Origin: RGIG5612 sp045616165
Lineage (GTDB): Bacteria > Bacillota > Clostridia > Lachnospirales > Lachnospiraceae
Direction: 5' to 3'
DNA: 64,000 nucleotides
Assembly (NCBI GenBank): GCA_045616165.1
Contig: JAZLGF010000049.1
Span: 8,778-72,777 of the forward strand
The notes under the pieces were generated by a model that saw only the letters and a list, made by a program, of their open reading frames with translations, had not been told where the DNA came from and made no database searches. Every line of letters begins with the position of its first letter. Positions within the stretch are counted from its first letter, which is position 1. Below, piece after piece: positions 45,733-53,630 of the stretch. Made by a program: the position numbers and the translations under genes.

Positions 45733-47787
45733 TCACACCTTTTTAGCTTTTACATTATTTTTGGCTAAATCGATTAATCTTATCACCCCATACGAAACAA
45801 GAAGTTCTATTGCGATTGTAATAAGCATTACCGCGATATTTCCCTGTGGTATTATTTTTATTAACTGCATTCTTAATATCTCGTCCAAAAGTGTATGTAT
45901 AAGAAGTACATACATACTTCCTTTTCCGAAGTCTGCTAAAATTTTGCTTATTTGCGGACATCCGTCTGATAGTAGGTTGCAAAGAAGATATGTCGTTAGG
46001 ATTCCCGCTATCGCACCTATTATCATTAGTCCATATTCGCCATAATTTCTTCTTGAAAGCTCCGTACTTCCTTTATAAATCATAAACGCCCATACCGGAG
46101 TTAGTAAAAAGTAGAAAATGTAGTTTTCTTTAAAGAAGTCTAGGAGTTTATACTTCTTAAATAAGTGCCCGATGTGGTAGAAAACGAGTGCATAAAGAGC
46201 TACGTCTATACTCCATGGAAGCCAAAAGCCCGCCTCTCCGATTTTTGCACCGGCAAAAGAAAGAACTACAACTACTATTGATGTGATCCACTCTTTTTTG
46301 CAAAGCTTTTGTATACATGTATAAAGAATTTTTGTTACAAAGAGCATTAAGATAAACCATGCCGGACCAATCGACTGCACGCTCGTTAGTATATCTTTTG
46401 TTAGTATCACGCCAGTAATATATTTAACGGCTGCCTGGCCAAAGTACTGTCCTGACCAGCTTCCTGCATTTATTAATATCTGGATTATTGCGAAAACGGC
46501 ATACGGGATTAGTAGTGTTTTTGCGGATGTTTTAAGTGTTTCTTTTATGCTTCGATTTTCGTTATAGAAATAGCCTGATACAAAAACGAAGGCCGCCATA
46601 TGGCATGAATATATCGTTTTTATTAATAAATTATCTATTCCGAAGTGGCCTACTATCATAGCGATAATAAAGAGACCTCTTAAGATATCTATAGATTTAT
46701 CTCTTGTCGTTGGGGCTGCTGCCACTTTGAGTTTATAATTTTCTTGATGCGCTTTAAATTTCTTAACTATTTGGTCAATAAGAATTGCTATTGCTATTGA
46801 AAGTATGAACTGGAGTATTGCGTTTAGCGCAAGTCTATAAAAGTCTATATTTGCAATGCTGCCATTATCCTTAATGATTAATTTTGCTAATGTTCTAAAG
46901 TATTCCTTACATGCTTCAAGCAAGAACAAATGCACGCACATAACATATATCGAAATGCGCCCTATGTAGCCAATTATTTTTATTTTGTCTACATGTTTCG
47001 CAAGCAAATATACAAGTAAGCTTCCCGCAAAGGCTACGATTATAGATATGATTAAATCTATTGCGCTTGCACCAACAAAACTTACATAACAAAATTCCAG
47101 TGCGATTCCAGCAATTAATAGTACGCCCGCAATTATGTAATGTGGCCATTTTATTTTCTTTAATAAATCATGAGCTTTTATTTCATATCCCGCACAGATA
47201 AATGGCGTTGCAAACATTGCCGGTTGAATACTAAATGGAAGCCAAATAAGCTTGGCACTTACGTAACCCACTAGTGCCAAAGCTATACTGATAAGTAATC
47301 TTTTTGTTGTGGTATCAAATTTATTTAAGATGAATTGGAAAAATATTATTGCAAGGAACATCGCTGGCAAGAACCAGATTGCTCCTATTCTTATTCCTGC
47401 TTCTATTCCCGCATAATTTGTAACAGACCCAGACGCATAAAAAGACGATAAAATATTTCGACCGATTGCTTTTGTTGCCGTTAATATTGTTGCGTCTTGG
47501 TTTATTGCTATTTCGGTAATAACGCTCATAATAATTATGGCGATACATGTAACGAAATACGGTACCATAAGACGTTTAAATTTTTTCTTTATATATTCCT
47601 TGTCTAGTACTGCCTTTTTGAATGTATATCCGCTAAGCAAAAAGAAAACGGCAAGATGGAAACCATAAACGAATCCTAAACCCCATGGTCCGTAGGAAAT
47701 ATGCCTTCCTAGATGTCCCACCATGACGCATATCATCGCTATGCCTTTTGCATTATCTATCCAGTTTTCTCTTTGTCTTGTTTCCAT
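45733..47787 (-). CDS. Double-length acyltransferase-3 protein (two fused domains)
   Basis: 684 residues, twice the usual size. Residues 1-~340 form one Acyl_transf_3 unit (NWIDNAKGIAMICVMVGHLG, then FHLAVFFLLSGYTFKKAV). Residues ~355-684 form another (DKSIDILRGLFIIAMIVGHF, then CHMAAFVFVSGYFYNENRS). Each has its own histidine and about 10 helices, with KFKAHQENYKLKVAAAPTTR as linker. Both resemble Fuc4NAc-transferase/YkoT-like acyltransferases that modify sugars. A natural tandem fusion is rare; both halves seem intact. It lacks a ribosome site, and its promoter must overlap that of dacF on the other strand. Confidence 0.83.
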   Translation of the reverse strand: METRQRENWIDNAKGIAMICVMVGHLGRHISYGPWGLGFVYGFHLAVFFLLSGYTFKKAVLDKEYIKKKFKRLMVPYFVTCIAIIIMSVITEIAINQDATILTATKAIGRNILSSFYASGSVTNYAGIEAGIRIGAIWFLPAMFLAIIFFQFILNKFDTTTKRLLISIALALVGYVSAKLIWLPFSIQPAMFATPFICAGYEIKAHDLLKKIKWPHYIIAGVLLIAGIALEFCYVSFVGASAIDLIISIIVAFAGSLLVYLLAKHVDKIKIIGYIGRISIYVMCVHLFLLEACKEYFRTLAKLIIKDNGSIANIDFYRLALNAILQFILSIAIAILIDQIVKKFKAHQENYKLKVAAAPTTRDKSIDILRGLFIIAMIVGHFGIDNLLIKTIYSCHMAAFVFVSGYFYNENRSIKETLKTSAKTLLIPYAVFAIIQILINAGSWSGQYFGQAAVKYITGVILTKDILTSVQSIGPAWFILMLFVTKILYTCIQKLCKKEWITSIVVVVLSFAGAKIGEAGFWLPWSIDVALYALVFYHIGHLFKKYKLLDFFKENYIFYFLLTPVWAFMIYKGSTELSRRNYGEYGLMIIGAIAGILTTYLLCNLLSDGCPQISKILADFGKGSMYVLLIHTLLDEILRMQLIKIIPQGNIAVMLITIAIELLVSYGVIRLIDLAKNNVKAKKV

Positions 47788-47870
47788 AATTATACAGAAT
47801 AAATTTTACCATAAATTTATACTCTCTTAAATGATTTTTCGCATTGTGTATGATAAAATATTTATACGTT

Positions 47871-49157
47871 ATGAGAAAATTTCTTAAGTTTATTATTCCG
47901 AGCGTTTTAGCTCTTATATTGATTTTTACTCCAACGAAAAAGGCTTTGGCAAGCGTTTCATGGCCTTTGGCTCCTTCTACTGAGTCGGATTCTTCTATCA
48001 TTATGGACGCTTATTCTTCGAGGGTTCTTTTTGAAAATGAAGCCGAGGTTAAGCGCTATCCCGCTAGTACAACAAAAATCATGACCTGTCTTTTAGCTAT
48101 CGAGAATTCGTCGATGGATGAGATGGTTTCATTTTCTTACAGAGCTATTGATCTTGAAGATGGCGCTGTTAATATCAACGCGAGCGAAGGCGAAGAGATG
48201 CGCATGCGCGATTTGCTTTACGGTCTTATGCTTCCTTCCGGTAATGACTGTGCGATTGCGATTGCAGAACATATAGCGGGCTCCGTTGAAGCTTTTGCCG
48301 ACATGATGAACGAGCGTGCTAAAAAGATTGGTGCAACTCATACCCACTTCGTAAATCCAAACGGTCTTTATGACAGCGATCACTATACAACAGCCCATGA
48401 TATGGCTCTTATTGCGCAGGAAGCTTTTAAGAATTCTGTTTTTGTTAAGCTTGTTAGCACGCCGTCTTATACCGCTTTAGCAACTAATATGACTGACGAA
48501 GAGCGTATATTCAAAAACACAAATATGTTAATCCATCCTGATTCGGAATATTATGATGAAAGGGTTATCGGTGGAAAGACTGGATTTCTCTATGAATCTG
48601 GTCGTTGTCTTGTTACTTTTTCGGAACAAAACAATCTTACTATTATCACCGTTCAGTTCGGTGGTTCAATGAACGGGATTTTTGCCGAGGCTTCATCGCT
48701 TCTTGATTATGTTTATAATAATTTTTCTATAAAAAACGCAGCGCAGGTAGAAAATCGTTTTTCTTTTGCTTCTAAGAAATCCAAAGTGGTTCTCGATCCG
48801 AGTATGCAAATTCTTACTTTGAATTTGGCTACTCTTTCCGAGCTTGACTCTACTATTACTTTTGCTAAAGATATGGATGAGAAGGCTAAAGAGGTGGCTC
48901 TTTCTAAGGGTATGCCCGAAAAAGACTCTAAGCTTTTTGCGGTTATTAATTATTCTTTAGATGATCATGATTTAGGGTCGGTTAACGTTTACAGTGTCTC
49001 GGATCTAAAAATTTCTAAGGCGTCGTTTATTCCTGTGCTGTACATCAATGTTGTCGTCGTAATAATCTTCGCCCTCTTAATACTCGTCCTCGTCTCCGTC
49101 ATCGCAACATCAAAAAAGCGCCCGGCAAAACGCCAAGCGCATAAAAAATCAAGATAA
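47871..49157 (+). CDS. dacF: D-alanyl-D-alanine carboxypeptidase (DacF/PBP5-like)
   Basis: 428 residues from the ATG at 47871, which gives a signal peptide (MRKFLKFIIPSVLALILIFT). It is an S11 serine carboxypeptidase with the three motifs: S66-T-T-K69, S123-G-N125 and K236-T-G238. The middle holds ATHTHFVNPNGLYDSDHYTT, typical of DacF. A C-terminal helix (VLYINVVVVIIFALLILVLV) and a basic tail anchor it to the membrane. It trims the terminal D-Ala of peptidoglycan stem peptides. No ribosome site is present; TAAAAT ends 11 nt before the ATG, so the mRNA may be almost leaderless. The hairpin element A starts just after its stop. Confidence 0.9.
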   Translation: MRKFLKFIIPSVLALILIFTPTKKALASVSWPLAPSTESDSSIIMDAYSSRVLFENEAEVKRYPASTTKIMTCLLAIENSSMDEMVSFSYRAIDLEDGAVNINASEGEEMRMRDLLYGLMLPSGNDCAIAIAEHIAGSVEAFADMMNERAKKIGATHTHFVNPNGLYDSDHYTTAHDMALIAQEAFKNSVFVKLVSTPSYTALATNMTDEERIFKNTNMLIHPDSEYYDERVIGGKTGFLYESGRCLVTFSEQNNLTIITVQFGGSMNGIFAEASSLLDYVYNNFSIKNAAQVENRFSFASKKSKVVLDPSMQILTLNLATLSELDSTITFAKDMDEKAKEVALSKGMPEKDSKLFAVINYSLDDHDLGSVNVYSVSDLKISKASFIPVLYINVVVVIIFALLILVLVSVIATSKKRPAKRQAHKKSR

Positions 49158-49159
49158 CA

Positions 49160-49348
49160 CGTTCGCAGCCCGTCGGCTCGTTCCTGGCTCGGGTTCCAAC
49201 TCGCCGATAACGAGTCCGACGGCTCTGCTCACTTTGTATAATTTGTCATGCGAGTGGAGCCGTGCAACTTTTTTCAGAGCGTTTTTAGCGGTTGAAAAAA
49301 GTTCGTACGGGACACGAGCTTGTATATTAAAGGAACGAGCCGACGGGC
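49160..49348 (+). repeat. Hairpin repeat element, copy A (core hairpin + second hairpin, with terminal inverted repeats)
   Basis: It begins 3 nt after the dacF stop in the sense direction. Core 38 nt at 49177-49214 (CTCGTTCCTGGCTCGGG at the start, CTCGCCGATAACGAG at the end), flanked by CCGTCGG and CCGACGG. Second hairpin at 49258-49313, where AACTTTTTTCA pairs with TGAAAAAAGTT. Perfect 18-bp terminal inverted repeats: GCCCGTCGGCTCGTTCCT at 49168-49185 and its reverse complement at 49331-49348, giving a 181-bp MITE-like unit. GC-rich in AT-rich DNA. Confidence 0.85.
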
Positions 49349-50037
49349 CACTCGCCATCTAATAATTCTATGTCCATCGGCTCTTTTTTTAGGGAGCAGA
49401 TAGCGAGGCGATATTCGCCGTCGAACCTAAAGTCCGCATTCTTTATTTCTTTTGATTTGCATACATGCACATATCTTTGCTCTAGGTTATTAAGCTCCGT
49501 TACAAGCTTTTCTTCTTCGACTAAAAATTCATTCGGCCTTACGCTTAATCCGCAACCCAAATTTTTTAAATAACTTTCTTTACTTACCCAGCACTCATAA
49601 AAATATTTTTTCTTTTCTGATGGGTTAGATACAAAGCTAAGGAGCAATACTTCGTCTGGATGTAATATCTTATCCATATGTTCTACTTCTTTTGTCTTTA
49701 TCGTCTCGATATCGATTCCTACTGGATTATCCGATACTACGCATGCCGCATAGTCTTTTGAATGGGACATGTTAAAATATATTTTCTCATAGCCATTAAC
49801 CTTAGTTTCTAATAAAAGGTTGCCACTTTCTTCTTCGGTGATTTCTAGTGGGAGTTTAACGTTTTCGTCTAAACTTTTTAGTGCATAAATAAGCAAGAGT
49901 TCTACGCAGGCGGAGAGCTCTTTATCATCGTCATGGCTTATCTTTTCAATCTTTGCTCTGCGGCCATCTGAAAAGATCGCCTCATCATAATCCATGTTTG
50001 CTAATTCATTTCTATTCATCAAGTATGCCTTAACCAT
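49327..50037 (-). CDS. 4'-phosphopantetheinyl transferase (Sfp type)
   Basis: 236 residues from the ATG at 50037 (AAGGAG upstream). Sfp-type motifs: FNMSHSKDYAACVVSDNPVG, VGIDIE with the Mg-binding acidic residues, and CWVSKESYLKNLG with W-x-x-K-E. It attaches phosphopantetheine from CoA to carrier proteins of polyketide, peptide or fatty-acid synthesis; no such partner is in the window. It is last in the opp operon, separated from the ATPase gene by element B. Its final residues (roughly PVGSFL) and stop codon are coded by the end of element A, so the natural C-terminus was changed by the insertion. Confidence 0.85.
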   Translation of the reverse strand: MVKAYLMNRNELANMDYDEAIFSDGRRAKIEKISHDDDKELSACVELLLIYALKSLDENVKLPLEITEEESGNLLLETKVNGYEKIYFNMSHSKDYAACVVSDNPVGIDIETIKTKEVEHMDKILHPDEVLLLSFVSNPSEKKKYFYECWVSKESYLKNLGCGLSVRPNEFLVEEEKLVTELNNLEQRYVHVCKSKEIKNADFRFDGEYRLAICSLKKEPMDIELLDGEWPVGSFL

Positions 50038-50060
50038 TTGTACTCCTTTTTATTCTGAAC

Positions 50061-50240
50061 ATTCGCAGCCCGTCGGCTCAATAACGTTCGCGTCCCGTAC
50101 GAACTTTTTTCAACCGCTAAAAACGCTCTGAAAAAAGTTGCACGGCTCCGCTCACTGTTTAAGTGAAGCGAGTGGACCGTATAATTCGTTATCGGCGAGT
50201 TGGAACCCGAGCCAGGAACGAATTATACGGGCCACGAGCG
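50061..50240 (-). repeat. Hairpin repeat element, copy B
   Basis: Between the Opp ATPase stop (50241) and the PPTase start, in the sense direction of the ATPase. Core 50185-50222 with arms GAGTGGACCGTATAA and TTATACGGGCCAC, one mismatch. Second hairpin 50092-50148. The far end, TTCGCAGCCCGTCGGCTC (50062-50079), equals the start of copy A. It lacks the full right inverted repeat of copies A and C. The stop codon of the ATPase abuts the element directly. Confidence 0.85.
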
Positions 50241-51692
50241 TCATTTATAGTCTGTCATGTAGATTGTTCGGTCGCACATCTGCTCCACTACCGCTTTGTC
50301 ATGCGAAATAAAGAGCATCGAGAGATCGAATTCTTTTTGCAAATCCAAAAGAAGCTTAATAATTTGATTTTGGATTGTAACATCGAGCGCAGAGACCGGC
50401 TCATCGGCAACAATAAATTTTGAACCCGTTATTAGCGCGAGCGCAATGTTTACTCTTTGCTTTTGCCCACCGGAAAGTTCGCGCGGATAAACGTTTGCGA
50501 CACTTTCTTCTAACTCAACTTTCCTCAGCATTTCATTAACAAGTTTTTTGCGTTCTTCTTTTGGAACCTTTTTATTTTTAAGTGGCTCTTCTAATATCCA
50601 GCCTACTTTTCTTCCCGGATTTAAGCTTCCCGCACTATCTTGGAATATCATCTGCGGGTTTTTAACATTCCATTTAATATCTCCGGAGCTTTCTTTATCA
50701 AGCCCTAAAATCGCTCTGCAAACACTACTTTTTCCCGAACCGCTTTCTCCTACAAGCCCTAAGATTTCACCCTTCTTTACAAAGAAGTCCATGCCCTCAA
50801 CTATTACATGCACAGAAGGTTTTTCACCAAACTTTTTCGATTTTTTCGTGTGGGCTATTCTAAGATTTTTAACATCTAACGCGATTTCTTCTTCTAATTC
50901 TTTCGCATCCTTTTTACCCTTTGTGATGTTCGCTATTAATTCTTTTGTATATTCATGCTCCGGCGCATTAAATATTTGCTCTATCTTGCCGTCTTCAACT
51001 ATTTCGCCGTTATACATAACGAGCGCACGAGCGCATATTTTCTTAATTATATTAAGGTCATGCGAAATTAAAATTATGCTTGTGCCGTAACGCTTATTTA
51101 TCGACTTTAATAAATCCAAAATCTGTTCTTGCACTTTTGCGTCAAGCGCCGTCGTCGGCTCATCGGCTATAAGTAAGTCCGGATGGTTCATGAGCGCCAT
51201 AGCTATCATAACACGCTGCTGCATGCCTCCCGAAAGTTCGTGCGGATACTTATTATATATATCTTCCGGATTTTCGAGTTCGACGTTTCCAAACATTCGC
51301 AAGACTTTTTCTTTTTTAAGTTCTTTGCTTATCTCCTTGTCATGTATCGCTACAATTTCTTCAACTTGCTTTCCAACTTTTACAAGCGGATTTAGCGCGC
51401 TCATCGGCTCTTGAAATACTACTGAAATTTCTTTTCCTTTTATTTCGCGTAGTTCATCAAAGGACAATGGTATTAAATCTTTTTCTTTAAATATTACCTG
51501 ACCGGAGTATTTTGCCACCTGTGGAAGTTGGAGCATAAGGCTTAGTCCGAGCGTTGTTTTTCCCGAGCCGCTTTCTCCTACGATTCCTAGGATTTCCCCT
51601 TTTTGCATGTCAAAGGAAACTCCCTTTACTGCGTAGGAAATTTTTTGCTCTGTATGATATTCAACTTTTAAGTTTTTTACACTTAATAACAT
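50241..51692 (-). CDS. Oligopeptide ABC transporter, fused two-domain ATPase (OppDF/DppDF)
   Basis: 483 residues with two complete ATPase domains, normally two proteins. Domain 1: Walker A GESGSGKTT (~38), signature LSGGMQQR, Walker B LLIADEPTT. Domain 2 from ~285: Walker A GESGSGKSS, signature LSGGQKQR, Walker B FIVADEPVS. Both have the H-loop ISHD. Each domain is shorter than OppD/OppF and lacks the long C-terminal oligopeptide tail with the Fe-S cysteines. It powers uptake of di- or oligopeptides (or nickel) with the adjacent permeases; substrate is unproven. Its ATG overlaps the permease gene by 10 nt. Confidence 0.9.
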   Translation of the reverse strand: MLLSVKNLKVEYHTEQKISYAVKGVSFDMQKGEILGIVGESGSGKTTLGLSLMLQLPQVAKYSGQVIFKEKDLIPLSFDELREIKGKEISVVFQEPMSALNPLVKVGKQVEEIVAIHDKEISKELKKEKVLRMFGNVELENPEDIYNKYPHELSGGMQQRVMIAMALMNHPDLLIADEPTTALDAKVQEQILDLLKSINKRYGTSIILISHDLNIIKKICARALVMYNGEIVEDGKIEQIFNAPEHEYTKELIANITKGKKDAKELEEEIALDVKNLRIAHTKKSKKFGEKPSVHVIVEGMDFFVKKGEILGLVGESGSGKSSVCRAILGLDKESSGDIKWNVKNPQMIFQDSAGSLNPGRKVGWILEEPLKNKKVPKEERKKLVNEMLRKVELEESVANVYPRELSGGQKQRVNIALALITGSKFIVADEPVSALDVTIQNQIIKLLLDLQKEFDLSMLFISHDKAVVEQMCDRTIYMTDYK

Positions 51693-52480
51693 TTTGATAC
51701 TCCATCACTTATTAGCGCTACGCCTAATACTAAAATAATTATTGCTAGGCCTGGGAAAATCGCATACCATGGCGCTTGCATTAGATAGCTTCCAGCTTCG
51801 CTTACCATGCGCCCCAACGATGCATCGGGCGGCTGGACTCCTAATCCTAAAAAGCTTATTCCCGCTTCTGCTACAACAGCATTGTTAAAACCGACTGCTG
51901 CCCCGCTTAATATTGTGATATATGCGTTCGGTAATATCTGGGCAAATATTATTCGGCCTTTGCTATCGCCTACCAGTACTGCGCTTTGGACAAATTGGGC
52001 CTTTTTTAGTCTAAGCATTTCGCTTCTTGAAATTCTGGCAAAGCTCGGAATAAATAATATTCCCAGCGCTAATATGACATTCATTAATCCGTTTCCAAGA
52101 AAGCTTACAAACACGAGTGCTAGTAAGATACTTGGGAATGCATTAACGACGTCATTTATTCGCATGATTATTTCATCGAACCATCCGCCCGTATATCCTG
52201 CTAAAAATCCGATTACTGTTCCTACTACCATGCCAAAGCTTACCGTTACTAAGGCTACTAAAAAAGTTGTTCCTGCGCCTTGCATAACTCGGCTAAATAT
52301 ATCTCTTCCATAATTGTCGCAGCCGAATATGTGGGCAAGGCTTGGTGGTGCAAACTTAAGGGACATGCTCATCTCGGTTGTAGAATATGGCGTCCAAAAT
52401 AGACCGACGATTGCCATCAATAACACAATCCCGGTTATTATCATTCCTATTATTAAGCTGTAGTTCTTCTTTAATTTCAT
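51683..52480 (-). CDS. oppC: Oligopeptide ABC transporter permease (OppC/DppC)
   Basis: 265 residues, six membrane helices. LAHIFGCDNYGRDIFSRVMQ is the typical OppC-type entry and GAAVGFNNAVVAEAGISFLG the EAA coupling loop that contacts the ATPase. The C-terminus, GVALISDGVSKCY, is a little shorter than usual. The start codon lies 12 nt from the end of element C, and no ribosome site is visible in that gap, in contrast to other genes of the operon. Expression may thus depend on the element or be reduced. Confidence 0.9.
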   Translation of the reverse strand: MKLKKNYSLIIGMIITGIVLLMAIVGLFWTPYSTTEMSMSLKFAPPSLAHIFGCDNYGRDIFSRVMQGAGTTFLVALVTVSFGMVVGTVIGFLAGYTGGWFDEIIMRINDVVNAFPSILLALVFVSFLGNGLMNVILALGILFIPSFARISRSEMLRLKKAQFVQSAVLVGDSKGRIIFAQILPNAYITILSGAAVGFNNAVVAEAGISFLGLGVQPPDASLGRMVSEAGSYLMQAPWYAIFPGLAIIILVLGVALISDGVSKCY

Positions 52481-52492
52481 ATTTCTACTTTC

Positions 52493-52683
52493 GCTCGCAG
52501 ACTGTCCTACTCGTTCCTTTAATATACAAGCTCGTGTCCCGTACGAACTTTTTTCAACCGCTAAAAACGCTCTGAAAAAAGTTGCACGGCTCCACTCGCT
52601 GTTTAAATGAAGCGAGCAGAGCCGTCGGGCTCGTTATCGGCGAGTTGGAACCCGAGCCAGGAACGAACCGACGGTCTGCGAGC
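52493..52683 (-). repeat. Hairpin repeat element, copy C, inside the opp operon
   Basis: Lies between oppB and oppC, in sense with them, starting 2 nt after the oppB stop. Core 52630-52667 (minus orientation), arms CCGTCGG and CCGACGG. Second hairpin 52536-52592. Ends are inverted: GCTCGCAGAC at 52493-52502 and GTCTGCGAGC at 52674-52683, with TCGTTCCT/AGGAACGA further in. About 191 bp. The same GC-rich composition as copies A and B. Confidence 0.85.
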
Positions 52684-52684
52684 A

Positions 52685-53626
52685 TTAAATTTCTACTCTC
52701 GGATCAACAATTTTATATACTATGTCGACTACAAAATTTATTACTATAATAAACAGCGCTATTAATAGCACTATTGCTTCTACGACCGGATAGTCTCTTG
52801 TTGTGATTGATGAAATTAGTAAGGTTCCTATGCCTGGTACGGAAAATACCTGCTCAACTATTATGCTTCCCGCCACTATCTCGGCTATGATTATTCCTAA
52901 AAACGTGATTACCGGCACGAGCGAGTTTTTAAGGACATGTCCGTAAAAGACCTGATTTCTGCTTGCGCCTTTTGCGTATGCAGTTCTTACATAATCTTTA
53001 TGCAGTTCTGCTTTGATTGATGATGCGAGGAATTTTTCGGTCATGGCTATCTTTGGAAGTGCTATCGCAATTGCCGGGAACACTAAATAAGCTAGACTTG
53101 CAATGAAATTTGTTGCCGGGTCTACGAAGGCTCCGATTCTAAACCAGCCTAGCAGTATTGAAAAAATAAAGGTAAGTAGCACGCCAAGAAAGAACGACGG
53201 TATTCCCATAGTAAATTGGGTTATTGTCGTCATCGCCGCTTTTCCTACTACGCTTTTTCTTTTGGCTGAGAATATTCCGATTGGAATCGAAAAAATAATT
53301 ATCATTAAAAATGATAGAATTGATAGTAACACAGTTGATGGCAATCTGCTGCCTATCAACTGGGTTACTTTTATTCCTGTGTATTGGAATGATTCGCCAA
53401 AATCTCCCCTTAGTGCATTTGCAAGCCACCAGAAATATCTTTCAATTACTGGTTTATTAAGGCCCATCTGTTCTCTAAGAGCGGCGATTCTTTCTGGTGT
53501 TGCGTTTGTTCCTAGCTTTGATATTGCGCTATCCGCCGGTATTACCGAAAACGCCAAAAAGACTATTATCGATATAAGTAGCAACGCCACTATTAATGTA
53601 ATTATTTTTTTAACGATGTATTTCAC
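52685..53626 (-). CDS. oppB: Oligopeptide ABC transporter permease (OppB/DppB)
   Basis: 313 residues, six membrane helices. It starts KYIVKKIITLIVALLLISII and has NALRGDFGESFQYTGIKVTQ, with the coupling loop TAYAKGASRNQVFYGHVLKN and the ending VYKIVDPRVEI usual for OppB. It forms the pore with OppC. It starts 4 nt after the oppA stop. Followed directly by element C, so oppB and oppC are farther apart than in other opp operons. Confidence 0.9.
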   Translation of the reverse strand: MKYIVKKIITLIVALLLISIIVFLAFSVIPADSAISKLGTNATPERIAALREQMGLNKPVIERYFWWLANALRGDFGESFQYTGIKVTQLIGSRLPSTVLLSILSFLMIIIFSIPIGIFSAKRKSVVGKAAMTTITQFTMGIPSFFLGVLLTFIFSILLGWFRIGAFVDPATNFIASLAYLVFPAIAIALPKIAMTEKFLASSIKAELHKDYVRTAYAKGASRNQVFYGHVLKNSLVPVITFLGIIIAEIVAGSIIVEQVFSVPGIGTLLISSITTRDYPVVEAIVLLIALFIIVINFVVDIVYKIVDPRVEI

Positions 53627-53630
53627 GTTT

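Noticed and set aside
45755..47548. Several 60-80 codon frames inside the double acyltransferase
   Set aside because: All lie in other frames of one long membrane protein and show the odd Arg/Cys/Asn-rich composition of shadow frames.
49149..49358. 69-codon open frame over element A
   Set aside because: It runs through the hairpin repeats and terminal inverted repeats; composition comes from the repeat, and there is no ribosome site.
50163..50423. 86-codon plus-strand frame over element B and the end of the Opp ATPase
   Set aside because: Antisense to a clear ATPase gene and started within the repeat.
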